64,000 bases of DNA from contig JAHLKI010000001.1 in the NCBI GenBank assembly GCA_025602905.1, positions 1,922,001 through 1,986,000 on the forward strand. Direction: 5' to 3'. The DNA is from Phlyctochytrium arcticum (lineage: Eukaryota > Chytridiomycota > Chytridiomycetes > Chytridiales > Chytridiaceae). Below the pieces are notes generated by a model. It was not told the origin of the DNA. It worked only from the letters and a program-made list of their open reading frames with translations, and made no database searches. Positions 1 to 10,214 of this stretch are shown here, piece after piece. Position 1 is the first letter of the stretch. The number at the start of each line of letters is the position of its first letter. Made by a program: the position numbers and the translations under genes.

Positions 1-315
1 TCAACTATGACATGCCTGACAGCCCGGATTCATATCTGCATCGCGTAAGTGCCGGCGTTACCTTTATCATAGCCACGTTCTGATCTTCAAATAGGTTGGT
101 CGAGCTGGTCGTTTTGGTACCAAGGGTCTTGCCGTCACATTCGTGTCATCTCAGGAGGACTCAAATGTTTTGAACGAGGTTCAGGGCAGATTCGAAGTGA
201 ACATTACGGAATTGCCAGACCAGATTGATGTTTCGACCTACAGTAAGTCTTGTCAGGATTTCACTTCTTGTCCCCCCTCTCTAAACCCATTCCCTTCTCC
301 TCAGTGGCATCTTAA
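1..315 (+). CDS. SUB2: SUB2/UAP56 DEAD-box RNA helicase, C-terminal end (5' partial)
   Basis: The gene enters from the left edge. The first exon reads [14 protein letters not shown]. After a GT-AG intron (about 51-109) it continues with the helicase motif VI region [16 protein letters not shown], then [17 protein letters not shown]. Both are characteristic of the SUB2/DDX39 family, an ATP-dependent helicase of spliceosome assembly and TREX-dependent mRNA export in the nucleus. A second intron (242-304) precedes a last coding exon of only 11 nt (305-315), which completes Tyr-Met-Ala-Ser-stop. The family normally ends a few residues after this point, so the C terminus looks complete. Only about 65 residues are inside the window. 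Confidence 0.93.
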
Positions 316-896
316 ATATTGTCAACTGTACTATGTAGTCCGCCCAATTATCTGTGAGAGTAATCACATAAATGCCCGAAACTCGACGATTTGTATATTA
401 GGAGGAGTACGATGGGTAAACAAAATTGATGCACAAAATGATTTTGTTCTGTACTTGTTTGCGCGCTTTTGCATATTGCCCCAGCTACGCCTGAGAGCCA
501 CGCCGCCAATGCTGGTCATTATCCACCGACTGCGCCACGAGCGAAATACTACTACGGCGGCTCTCATAGGGCACTTGAGATCACAACTTGCAAGTCCTGT
601 TCATAAGCTTGGCAGGGATACGTCTCTGGGCTGTAGAGAAGTCCTGAAAATCTGATCTACATTTCTTTCTTGGAAAACTTGACTTTGCTTCGTTGGGACA
701 CGCGAGCGAACGACGACTGCCTTCTGAAAGCTTGAAAGTAGAGGATCTGCAACAAAGCGCTGACATACCAAGGGAACTCGCTGAAAGAAGAAAACCATCA
801 AGCGTTGCCGGATTTTTGGAACTCCTATGTCAAACGTTTAAGGATTGTGGAAGAACTGTGGAAGCAAGGTCCTGAAAACTTGAGCGGCAAAAAGTG
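316..896. other. Intergenic, no gene seen (581 bp)
   Basis: This lies between the SUB2 stop and the first ATG of the zinc-finger gene. Short open frames on both strands have no recognisable protein and no codon pattern that persists. A minus-strand patch at about 515-541 resembles a tRNA A box, but no B box or foldable cloverleaf follows. The stretch probably holds the SUB2 3' UTR and the promoter and 5' UTR of the next gene. Confidence 0.5.
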
Positions 897-2763
897 ATGC
901 TTTCCAAGTCTCAAGACACCTCGGACAAATCTGAAGCTGATGACGGAACTACAGAGAATGTGAGTTCAATTTAGTTTTGGATTCATCAAGAATTTGTCCC
1001 TGAGTTTGCTATTCAACTCCAGCGCGTGGACGGAAGCCAGCTAAGCGAAGGACGTGCAAATGTGCCTGGTCTAGTATCCCCTCTCCCTCCCGCACCACCT
1101 ATCGCTTCCGATCATTCGATACCCAACAAAAGAACAGAAAATGATTCTACTACTTTGGAGCCATTAGCGCAACATATCGCATCTGTTGCGCCTTCGTCCG
1201 GTTTTGCGCCTGCTTGGCACACGGCCTATGACCCCTCTTTGCATGGGCAGAACGGAACTGAACCTCCCTCATTCCAAAGTGCGTTACAAGCGGCATTGCA
1301 GCGAATCCATAGTGAGCAGCACATTGACATCTCGAAAGTCGCTTCTGAATTGAGCGGCTCTGGGGCGGACGGATCAAACACTGATGCACACCATTCAGCA
1401 GTCACCAACGAACAGCACTGGCAAGCTGCACTCAATGTTATTAATAATGTAGCATCTCCCGCATTGGCGACTACCCCATGGCAGGTCGAGAGTGCCGCTC
1501 ATTCTATCATGGCGGGTCAGAATGTCGAATCGTCCCAAACACATAACACACAACTCGATGGATCTTCAGCAAATATGATAGTCTCTTCCTCTTCACCATC
1601 TCCCGGCGAGCAAGGAACAGGCTCCGCGGGGGAAGACCACCATGCCATCATCAGTCGTGCAACAGGTGGTAACGCCACCCGATTCCCAAGCAACATGGGG
1701 CCCAAGCCGTCAACGTCCATGAAAGCGGTTCCCGACCCCGAGGATCCAAATTTTGCGATCATCACGGAAGTGTGTGATGAGATTACGGGAAAAACTCGGA
1801 AGATCTTTCGTTGTGCTTTCCCGGGGTGCACCAAAATTTGCAATCGACTCTACAATTTAAAATCTCACGTTTTGGTTCATTCCAGTAAGAGAGAACAATT
1901 GATATCTGCGTTTCTAGGTTGCTAATGACAAACTTTTTAGATTCGCGACCCTTTCAATGCGATCATTGTGCCATGTCGTTCGCTCGTAAGCACGATTTGC
2001 AAAGACATCTTCGGTCGACACATCAAAAGCACAAAGCCTTTATATGTGATCAATGCGGTCTTGTGAGTACTCATCATTTCTGCCATTGCTTTCTCTTGCT
2101 CAATTTTGTGTTTAGTCTTTCACAAGGGCAGACGCATATCGACGACATCTGATTGTTGAGGAGAAGAAGCGTATGGGACAACCAATGACTGCAGAAGAAT
2201 TGCAATTTGAGACCGCAACTCATGTGGCAGCTGCGGCTGCGGCCGCGGCCGCCGTCGTGGCAGGAAATACTCAGCCACCAACAAATAGCTCAGCAGCTTC
2301 CACATCAACAGTTTCTAATACTATGGAACTCACAAATCACTTTTCTGTGGCGGATGTCAGTGGAGGCCGTCTGTCGTTTCCTAATTTGCCGACACCAACC
2401 TCCAGCGTAACATTTAACACTGATTCACCAATGGCGTTTCTTTCAATGCCAAATACTAGAACTTCAACCGACTATATGCCCGAAATTTCACAACACGAAG
2501 CCAACTCCCATTCCCTTCCCAGACTCCCGAGGTCCCACGAAGTTAGTTCCCATCCCACACCACAAAACCCATCCTCTCGTAACGGTATCCACAACAACAA
2601 CTCCACCCCAATAAGTGGCCCGCAAGGTGATCTTCAAGAGAGTATACCTTCACATACCCTTGTCATTCCGACTCAGCAGACATCAACGGACCGTCTCTCG
2701 GGAGAGTCTACTAATACGCAAAGTGGTGTAAAGGTTGAGCATCATGTTGATATACAGCAGTAA
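897..2763 (+). CDS. C2H2 zinc-finger transcription factor, Swi5/Ace2-like finger array
   Basis: Four exons give about 564 aa: 897-959, 1023-1884, 1941-2062 and 2116-2763. The phases close correctly at each junction. The first 250 residues are Ser/Pro/Gln/His-rich and probably disordered. Three adjacent fingers follow. Finger 1 is CAFPGCTKICNRLYNLKSH with a second His. Finger 2 is CDHCAMSFARKHDLQRH with a second His. Finger 3 has CDQCGLSFTRADAYRRH and no obvious second His. The spacing (YN..SH, then HDL.RH, then DA..RH) matches the fungal Swi5/Ace2 arrangement, and Crz1-type factors are similar. After the fingers comes an alanine run (about 2224-2262) and a low-complexity tail. A nuclear DNA-binding regulator is likely; its targets cannot be inferred. 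Confidence 0.82.
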
Positions 2764-3084
2764 ACTATTGGTCATTGTCTAGTAGTTATCTTTTTGGATC
2801 TTACCTCAGTCTTACTCTCTCTCTCAATATCATAGCATAAGTCAGAGTGTACCTAGGTACTATGTTGTGTAACATTCCCAAACTTCCCGCCGGCGCCAAA
2901 TGAGAATCCTCGAGTCCGCGACTCAGCACACATCTATCATACGAAATAACTCTCAGTCTCATCTGACAGCCTCGATACTCCCAGATCTCACAGGATACCC
3001 GCACCTTTGAATTGCAAATGTCATTAATTACATGAATCTATCTATCCACCAATTTATCTACAGAATATCGCATCGTGGCATTTA
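2764..3084. other. Shared 3' region between convergent genes (321 bp)
   Basis: The zinc-finger gene (+) and the unknown Ser-rich gene (-) converge here. The stretch is AT- and CT-rich with a short TC repeat near 2815-2825. No coding signal is visible, so it most likely contains both 3' UTRs and polyadenylation signals. Confidence 0.5.
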
Positions 3085-3966
3085 TCATGAATGGCGGAGG
3101 CTAAGAAGCTTTGCCGCCTTCTGGCTTGCTTTCTTGATATGCTTGTAAATGCCGCGGGGGGGCTGACCTCCGCTACTTTCTCCTGCTATCGTGTCCATAC
3201 TCGAATCTAAGGGACCTGTCATATATGAACCTTCCAGCTCACTCATCGGTGATGGCTCCATGTACACGGATTCTCCACTTTCTGCAACATCCCCGATGCA
3301 TTTCGGAGAAGTACCACTGTTTGGTTGACGCATCACTGTAACAAAGCTGGAAAATGATACGCGGCGGCTACCGCCTTTACTACTCGACTGACTGCGCATT
3401 CCGGTTGTCTGTCGAGTGCCAGTTATAGGTCCTGCCGTAGATGTTGGGAAAGGAGCGCTTGACTCTATGAACATAGAATCACTGTTCAACTCCCCGTCTA
3501 TAGCTTCGTGCTGTAGTTGTGATTTGGACCCAATCTCATGCCTGTTTATTGGATCTTGGTCCAGGTCTGAGAATGCATTTTCCAGTATGTAATCGTCGCT
3601 AGAGGCCTGCTCTAGGTCGGCTCCGCTGAATACGCCGGAAGCGCCGCTACTGTTTACCAAGTTTTGCTCTCCCCATTTTTCATTTGCTTGCTCGACTTGA
3701 ATTTTCCTATACTTTCGCGAGTATTTAAGCATAATATACATCCGCCTTTGACGCTCTTGTTCATCTTCTGGGGATACATCTTTCATCTCTTGCCTGGAGG
3801 ACAAGAGTTGTGCAATGATGGGATCATATGTAGGTGGCTGCGCTGAGATGGGTGAACCAGAGTTTGGAGAGTCTTGTGGCGATAAACTTGAGGAAGAATT
3901 GTGAGGTAGAACGACGTCGCTAAGGGATGCCATTGGCTTGCTGTGAATAATTTTGTCTGGTATCAT
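3085..3966 (-). CDS. Unrecognised Ser-rich protein
   Basis: A single open exon encodes 293 aa from an ATG at 3964-3966; a second in-frame ATG lies 11 codons in. I do not recognise a family. Residues 1-50 are Ser/Pro-rich. A basic, helix-prone patch follows (RRMYIMLKYSRKYRKIQVEQ, about residues 75-95). A long Ser/Gly/Asp-rich part is next, and the end is basic (HIKKASQKAAKLL). The charged central helix and the basic tail could be interaction or membrane-proximal segments, but that is a guess. It reads toward the zinc-finger gene. The reading frame is long and uninterrupted in otherwise intron-rich DNA, which supports it being real. Confidence 0.6.
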   Translation of the reverse strand: MIPDKIIHSKPMASLSDVVLPHNSSSSLSPQDSPNSGSPISAQPPTYDPIIAQLLSSRQEMKDVSPEDEQERQRRMYIMLKYSRKYRKIQVEQANEKWGEQNLVNSSGASGVFSGADLEQASSDDYILENAFSDLDQDPINRHEIGSKSQLQHEAIDGELNSDSMFIESSAPFPTSTAGPITGTRQTTGMRSQSSSKGGSRRVSFSSFVTVMRQPNSGTSPKCIGDVAESGESVYMEPSPMSELEGSYMTGPLDSSMDTIAGESSGGQPPRGIYKHIKKASQKAAKLLSLRHS

Positions 3967-4607
3967 AAAAAAATTTCAAATGAAAACGGAACCAAGGTTT
4001 CAGTTCCTGTCGATGATTCCCAGCCACGGGTGCGAGCACCCAAATTGTGCGGAATCCCCGGGGATCCCCCGCCTTCTGGGATAACAAAACACTGGCGCGA
4101 TCTTATTTCTGGACCAACCCCAAGATTCATCTGGGTTTTAACGGACTTGACACTCCAGCTACAGACAGCCTGACGAGTAACCCTCCAGCCTGCAGCCGAT
4201 GCCACAGGTAGAACCTGGACCTCGAGGACAACCTTTTTTTGGTTTTCTCTTTCGACCACATTCTGCTTGTGCTGTAGCCTGGCTGCTAGATCTTTTTTTT
4301 CCATCGACTGCTTCACTGTGATGATAATATCCTTGCGGTAAAGGATGGCTTCGGCCTTTCTCATGAAGACAAAACAATCTCAGGGAATATTGATTATATC
4401 TGAGTGAAGCAGTCACAGATTTTGGACAGGAGACTCTAGTTTCGCTGCATTGTTGCATCTCACTGATGGATGGTAGATGCACGGTAAAAGGATGAAAATT
4501 AAGATTGAAGAGTAAAAATTCTATATGTAAGAGAACTATGATACAGTGGGTGTGCGGTGGGGGAAGAGTGAAATAAATACATGCTGGAAGGGATTACGAT
4601 ATTTCCT
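3967..4607. other. Intergenic stretch with ambiguous open frames (641 bp)
   Basis: This lies between two minus-strand genes: upstream of the Ser-rich protein and downstream of bL28m. Overlapping minus-strand frames exist (about 3963-4364 and 4159-4482). One has a coiled-coil-like start (KDIIITVKQSMEKKDLAARL), but it degrades into non-protein-like sequence and I found no supporting splice sites. It most likely carries the promoter and leader of the Ser-rich gene. A short hidden exon cannot be excluded. Confidence 0.4.
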
Positions 4608-5292
4608 TCACTTGGTGAGAAGATTGATTTTTGCTGATGCTGTTGAACCCTGGGCCTTTTGAATAAAGTGCTCCAAACGGGTATTGTACGTTTGCAGTTT
4701 GCTGCAAAAGAAGGTAGTGAGAATCAGTGCTTTAAATGCAAGGGTAAAGAAAATCCTACCTCATATACTCGGCTCCGTATTTGCTGCTCAAACTCTGTTC
4801 GAGTTCCCCGGCAATAACTTGTCCCTTCTGCTTTGAAAGCGCCTCTGCTATTTTCTTCCGATACATCTTTGCCACCTCACATTCGATTTTGGCATCCCCA
4901 ACAACCATCATGTACTCGTCCAGGCCCCCGTGGGCATCAATTTCTCGCAGCGCCGTGGTACTCAAACGCAACCAAATGTTCATATTCAGTGATCGAGAGT
5001 GTAGAGATCTGTACACTACGTTTGGGATGAAAGATCGCCGTGTTCGGTTGCCTCCTTTTTCGCTAATGTTGTCGCCAAAAGTGATTCGCTTGCCGTGCAT
5101 GAGTGTTGGTATAATTTTGCGGTGATTGCGGATATGGAAAGGAATGGCTCCCAATCGACGAGGGTCCGCAAGTGGGCCTTTTCTAGCTACATCCTGCGCC
5201 AGGAGCCAGACCTTTTGCTTGTGCTGCATGCCCATTGTGAAGAGTACTTTGTCTGTGCGTATAAGGGTCTTGCCCGGTGGTTCAATTGACAT
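4608..5292 (-). CDS. MRPL24: Mitochondrial large-subunit ribosomal protein bL28m
   Basis: Two exons (4760-5292 and 4608-4701, intron 4702-4759) give about 208 aa from the first in-frame ATG. The bL28 core is clear: HGKRITFGDNISEKGGNRTR, then RRSFIPNVVYRSLHSRSLN, then LSTTALREIDAHGG. It is a structural component of the mitoribosomal large subunit. The frame stays open upstream of this ATG to about 5391 and encodes presequence-like residues (TTLRVRCYVTKPTSAPPRP) with no ATG. A 3' splice-like site (cttag) precedes that stretch, so a short upstream exon carrying the true start is plausible. The C-terminal extension after the L28 domain is typical of mitochondrial versions. Confidence 0.88.
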
Positions 5293-5405
5293 TGCTGGCC
5301 GAGGTGGAGCGCTTGTTGGTTTGGTTACATAGCAACGGACGCGGAGGGTCGTGCCGAACACAAGTGCTTGCGAGACGATCTCAACGAAATTGACCTAAGA
5401 TTGCA

Positions 5406-5716
5406 ATGTCTGCTACAAGAATTATAAGAGCAGCTCGACTGACCCGCTTGCCCGCCAGCTCTTTTTCATCAAGAAGCGCTCCTGCCTTTGCTGCCTCTGC
5501 GGCTGGCTGTTCCGCAACATCACCCCCACTCACCACGCCTACCTGCACGCCTTCCTCTCAAGTCCTCTCGCTAGTAAATACTGGAAGAAGTCAGTCCAAA
5601 CGGTTGTACTAACCATCATGTAATAGCCGATCCTCCCCAAAATCGATCCACCAAGATCTGGGTTCGCGGTTAGCCTCCTTTTGCACTATGGGGACCAGCT
5701 TGGGGAAGGGGTATAG
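5406..5716 (+). CDS. Possible small protein with presequence-like N terminus (doubtful)
   Basis: From ATG 5406 the first exon encodes an Arg/Ser/Ala-rich start (MSATRIIRAARLTRLPASSF) that looks like a mitochondrial targeting peptide. An intron at 5574-5626 is well supported: it has a gtaaat donor, a perfect TACTAAC branch point and a tag acceptor. Joining gives about 85 aa with no recognisable family. Another frame across the same DNA reads GWLFRNITPTHHAYLHAF, which looks more protein-like, so the frame is uncertain. The 5' end may also overlap a hidden upstream exon of bL28m on the other strand. Transcription is likely; the exact product is not established. Confidence 0.33.
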
Positions 5717-5943
5717 TAGGTTCGCTTTCCGCTCATATCATACATTGTATTTACCAATCTTAATTTCTTATCAATTTTCCAGGGCTAATGACTAGCTATA
5801 TAGCCCGGCTCCACCTTCTGCGACACATCCATCAAATCACATCAATCTTTTCAACAATATAATAAAAACATAATTTAAGTGTGAATCTATCTACAAATGA
5901 CGGAGGGAAGACTGCGCTACACAGCGGGATGAAAACGAAAAGA

Positions 5944-7915
5944 TCAAAGCACATGCAAGTTCTTCTCCTGTGCGAGAACATTGGGAAGGACTTTAAGCTG
6001 GCGTTTACCCTCCTCTTTGAAGGCCGTTTTGGTTGCCTTCTTCTCGCCGCGACGATTCTGTGAATAAATACGCTATGAATAACAACGCATTTGCATTGCC
6101 AAAGAATGCTCCACTCACCCGTCGTTCCTCCTTAATTTCCTGTTTACGTTGTCGCTTTTCCTCTTTAGTTTCCTGCTTTGATCGGGCAACCCCTTTGTTT
6201 ACAGGCTCCTCCTCATCGCCCTCTTCATCGCCATCTTCATTCTCTTTCTCGGATACTGCTTCATCTTCCAAAACTGGCAGCCCCATTCTTCCCTGCAGCC
6301 GAATTTTCCTTCCCTTGCCAATCTCACCAATCAGCTTGGGCCGATTGTAAATATTGGAGTAAGTCGTCAGAACCGTCTCCACATCCCACGTGTCATACAC
6401 CTTCTCTTCTGGTTCCAGCATTTCCACAACCTTCTCCCCTTTCTTTAACTTGTACTCCCGACCTTCTTCGTACATTTTTAACGCTTCTTTCGCATTTTCA
6501 CGCAAATCGTCTCGGACGCTGTCCATGACCTCTTTCCCAATGACACGTGGAACAAGACGCTTCTTGTGACCAATGACTTCGGTTTCATCCAAAAAGTCGT
6601 CAAATATACCTTCCAAACGGGTTCGGCTCACCAGGTTATCACCACGGACATTGGGATCTTCTCCATCCAATTCCCCTATCTCCTCATCGGAGTACTCGTC
6701 GATTACACGATCAAATTGGTCGTCCAGAAGGGTCAATTTGTCATTACGGAACATGGTCGAGGAGGACATGACCGAAAATGAGGTTTCCGCTGTACGACGT
6801 TCCCAACCGTCAGATCTCCTAAATTTCCTGTCCTCATCGTCGCTGTCATCGGTACCGTCGGCAGAATCCTCCTCGTGTTCACCCTTTTTGTACTTGCGAT
6901 AAGCATGATACCATTCTTCTTCGCCTGCTTGACCCTCGGAACCCTTTGTAGTTTGAGACGGCCCTTTAACTTCCTCCACGTAGTCATCTGGCAATTCGTC
7001 TCCATCCAGCGCGGCGAAAAAGTCGTCATCCGCAGCCTCGTCAACATAGGCTTCGTCGTCCAAAGCATAAAGGACTTCACGAACGTCCGGGGCAACTTCC
7101 AAGAAAGATGGATCTGATCGATTGAGCATGCCAACTCGATCTTCCTGTGCCGAAGGCAATGCGGCGGCCGGAATTTGAAAGGTGACCTTTCTCCGAGAAT
7201 CCTTCTCCTCTTCCTCATCCTGCGAAATGAGCATAAAAAAACTTTTCCATCATGATACTAATCATAAACATACCACAAACTTAATGGCCGTTGGCTTCTC
7301 CTTCCGGGTGTTCTTTGCCTCCATGACAACACCTGACGGGTCCTCGCCGACAATCTTTAAATGCTTGAGATAGTCATACTTGTCTTGATCATCGAAGAAA
7401 ATGCCATGCATTGACGCTTCCTCACGACTGTAATGGACGTTTCAGACATTTGTTAAGACCTTAAAAAATCAAGAATACTGACACTGTCGATTTGCCCTTC
7501 TTGTCTGCCACCGCTCCTTTCAAGTCAGACTTCGCAGATTTGAGAGTAACTGGGTTTTCATCGTCTCCACTGTCATCCGCATGCAGCTCTGGGATTTCCG
7601 TATCCTCTTCATCGGCACTAGAAAATTGTCCGCCTTCGGAGTCACCATCGGGTCCGTTCAGGTCATCGGCATCGGAAAGTGGCTCAGCGAGTTCATCTGC
7701 GTTATACTGTCCTTTCTAGAATGTTTTTTGATTAGTTGAAGCGATAACTTTGTTTTGAGAATGTGAAATACCTTCAACAAATTATAACTAGGCGCAATTG
7801 GCTTCAAGACATGAGTACTTGAGGCCTCATCGGCAACTGCTGGATCCCTCTGTGACCGATGGACGACCTGGTAGTGAACTGACTTTTTGGGATCGATAAA
7901 CCTTTTCTTTCCCAT
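5944..7915 (-). CDS. LTV1: LTV1, 40S ribosome biogenesis factor
   Basis: Five exons (7772-7915, 7483-7715, 7274-7427, 6119-7219, 5944-6057) join in phase to 581 aa. The N terminus MGKKRFIDPKKSVHYQVVHR is the LTV1 signature, followed by SMHGIFFDDQDKYDYLKHLK. The middle is very acidic. The C terminus is basic (GEKKATKTAFKEEGKRQLK) and ends NLHVL. LTV1 binds pre-40S particles near uS3 and is removed late in cytoplasmic maturation. The length is in the usual range. The gene is divergent from SND2, with 194 bp between the two ATGs. Confidence 0.95.
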
Positions 7916-8109
7916 TGTGATATGTGTTGGGCGGTTGAATTTCCAGGGCCTCTTGCAGTGTAAAACGCAAATTGCACAGAATCTCCAGAAACGTTAAACT
8001 GCTGTGCCGCTGTTAGTTGCTATAGCTGCGGAACGGTATTACACGGCGTTACCGCGATTTTGACAGTCGTTCAATTCAGAGCTTGAGATCGCTCACTTCA
8101 ATTCTAGCC

Positions 8110-8781
8110 ATGGTATATATCACTCAAGACAGTTGATTGGCGTTAGCTAAGTTTTCGATTGATTGTATTTCGCAGGCCAAGTCATCAGCAAAGAAAATAT
8201 ATGCGGAGAACACAAAGATTCTGGCTAACGTCGTCAAGATACACTTTGCTGTCCTCAGCGTATATGCCGTATATCGGATGTTGTATCTCTGGAGTTCTTT
8301 CTCCACTTGGCACATGATTGCAGTCGGCATTCTCAACGGAATTTTTGGATGGCTGTATCGGTACTTGAGAGACTCTGCCGCCGCCAGCTTCGACGGTGTG
8401 GGCCAGGTTGTGGATGCTGGTACTGATCTATCGGCGGAGGGTCTCGTGGCGTACGCATTCGATGTCATATACATCGGGTGGTTTGTGCTGATCAGCACGG
8501 CGTTTATATCTGATAGTAAGTTCTATAAGTATGGTATGCATCGACAACTTTTAATTGAACGATTGCCAAAAGAGTTTTGGTGGATTTCCATTTCCATCCC
8601 CGCTTTTGCCATGTATAAGATATTTACAAAGGTGGGTCACATTTCGAAGAATTGGAGTATTCATTGTGTAACGGCATGATCAAAGATCAAGCCACTTCTT
8701 TCGGGGTTTGCTTCTGGGCCCACGGCATCCGACACAAATGACAAGCAAAAGCGACAGAAAGTGAAATATGCGAGGAGGTAG
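8110..8781 (+). CDS. SND2: SND2/TMEM208 ER membrane targeting protein
   Basis: The start codon is alone in exon 1 (8110-8112). The ATG sits directly at a gtatat donor and exon 2 begins at 8176 with AKSSAKKIYAEN. Exons 8176-8515, 8573-8631 and 8686-8781 complete 165 aa. The protein has the TMEM208 layout: a short charged N terminus, paired hydrophobic segments (about residues 20-65 and 105-150) and a lysine/arginine tail (DKQKRQKVKYARR). SND2 and TMEM208 act in SRP-independent insertion of membrane proteins at the ER. The 57-nt intron 8516-8572 is a multiple of three and has no stop, so retaining it would add 19 residues. The stop lies 6 bp from that of the convergent CSTF64 gene. Confidence 0.88.
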
Positions 8782-8787
8782 AGAATT

Positions 8788-9965
8788 TCAGGATTGTCCG
8801 AGGATTTGCGCGCGCTACAAAACGCGTAAGGGACACGTCAAACATTGTCTTGAGCAAGTCTTACCAAAAGTGCAATCTTTTCCCGCTGGTCTGGGGGCAT
8901 AGCTTGTATTTGATCAGGAGTAAGATTCAGCACATGTACAAGCAATTGCTGATCAAATTGCGGGGTTAAAAAAGGCTCGAATGAATGCACCCCCAACAAA
9001 AACGGTACTTACTCTCTGCTGCTCCTCCAGTAAAGCAACTTGGGGAGCATTCCCTATTGACAAACCGAGCTGATGTGGGGCGGGCTGCAAGTTTGTGGGT
9101 ATGGAATTCATTGGCGAAGGAAAGACTGGATTGGAGGGTGCGCGTGCAGAGGCGGGTGGGCCCCCTTGTGTCTGGAGGATTCGTTGCATTATGGCTGGCT
9201 CCACCACGTTCATTACCAGTAGGGATTGAAATAACGCGTATGATAGCTGGGGATTCTCAGACAAAAGGTTTCTCACTTGATCGGGATTGCTATCGATGTG
9301 ATGCTGAAATTATTTAGTTCATAAATAAATAACAGCAACATGGTCGTTCGAACGTACTTTCATTTGCGAGAGAACCTCTAGCATCTGGTCAGGGGGATAT
9401 GTCGCCAATGTCTGGTTAATGACTTCGACCGAAGGTTGACTTGACGCTGCAACTGGTTGGGGTCTGGAATTCATTGGGGGCGGGCCGCGCCGTTCTTCGG
9501 AAGCTGGAGGTCCTCGATTTGGAGCGGTTCCCATGTCTTCCTTGTCGCTCTCAGCGAAATCAATTCGCAGCTGTCGACCGCCCACATCATAGTTATTCAG
9601 GTTTCTCACGGCGCTCCCCGCAGTCTCACTGTCTAAAAGGCGCATCAGCGCTGAACTCGTACGTTTGGCGCGAGACCCGCACCTTGAAAAGTACAGAATC
9701 CATATCCTTTCGGCTTTCCTGTTTCGCGGTCAAACACCAGGCGGAAAGAGACTACTGGTCCCACTTCTTTGAATATGTCAATCAGTTGTGGCTCTGTTAG
9801 ATCATCTGCAGATAGCTTTATAAATTTCCTATCGTAATGTTCTCCATTCCTTCTTCCACATACATGGTATATTTCCCACTATGGAAGTTTTCGTCAGTGT
9901 TAAAAATAGGCACTAAGCTACGCAGCGTACGTACCAAAGACTACTCTTGAAGATCGGCTTGCCAT
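8788..9965 (-). CDS. RNA15: Cleavage stimulation factor 64-kDa subunit (CSTF64/Rna15)
   Basis: Seven exons give 281 aa: 9935-9965, 9864-9878, 9683-9805, 9358-9632, 9013-9303, 8865-8948 and 8788-8814. The RRM occupies about residues 8-85. RNP2 (VFVGNIPYD) is assembled across three exons, one of them only 15 nt long, and RNP1 is [11 protein letters not shown]. The hinge domain that binds CstF77/Rna14 follows (about 120-180, [20 protein letters not shown]). The C-terminal three-helix domain ends [20 protein letters not shown] then RAQILGQS. It recognises the G/U-rich element during mRNA 3'-end cleavage. Without the last intron (8815-8864) the frame would end differently; the spliced version matches the family. 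Confidence 0.93.
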
Positions 9966-10214
9966 GGCGAAAGCTGTGTCGAAAGTATTCTGGTCTTGAT
10001 ATCGCAAAGTGAAATTTCATGCAATTCAGCGATCTTCTGAGGTGGCACAGCGTTCAAAGTCTGGGAAATTGGGAATGAGGCTGGGAATGAGGCCCCGGAT
10101 TTCTCTGATTTCTGGAGTGTCATCATGGTGTAGTTCCGTCGTATTTACAAATACAGCCCAATCCCACATAATATTTACAATCCTATAATGGAAATACTCT
10201 ATAAAAACCATCAC

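Noticed and set aside
480..560. Possible tRNA on the minus strand
   Set aside because: There is an A-box-like TGGCGCAGTCGG, but no GTTCGA B box and no paired acceptor or anticodon stem in the following 80 nt.
143..655. Open frame of 170 codons continuing from SUB2
   Set aside because: The first part is the real SUB2 exon. After the donor at 242 the reading is intron and intergenic sequence with no protein character.
2224..2262. GC-rich repeat as a possible regulatory element or tandem repeat
   Set aside because: It encodes an alanine run inside the zinc-finger protein exon and is ordinary low-complexity coding sequence.
3963..4364. Coiled-coil-like minus-strand frame, faintly like a sorting-nexin BAR segment
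   Set aside because: Only about 45 residues look helical. No flanking exon or PX/BAR context exists and three overlapping frames are equally open.
6733..7218. 161-codon frame inside LTV1
   Set aside because: It lies on the same strand in another frame and is a shadow of the acidic LTV1 exon, whose family match is unambiguous.
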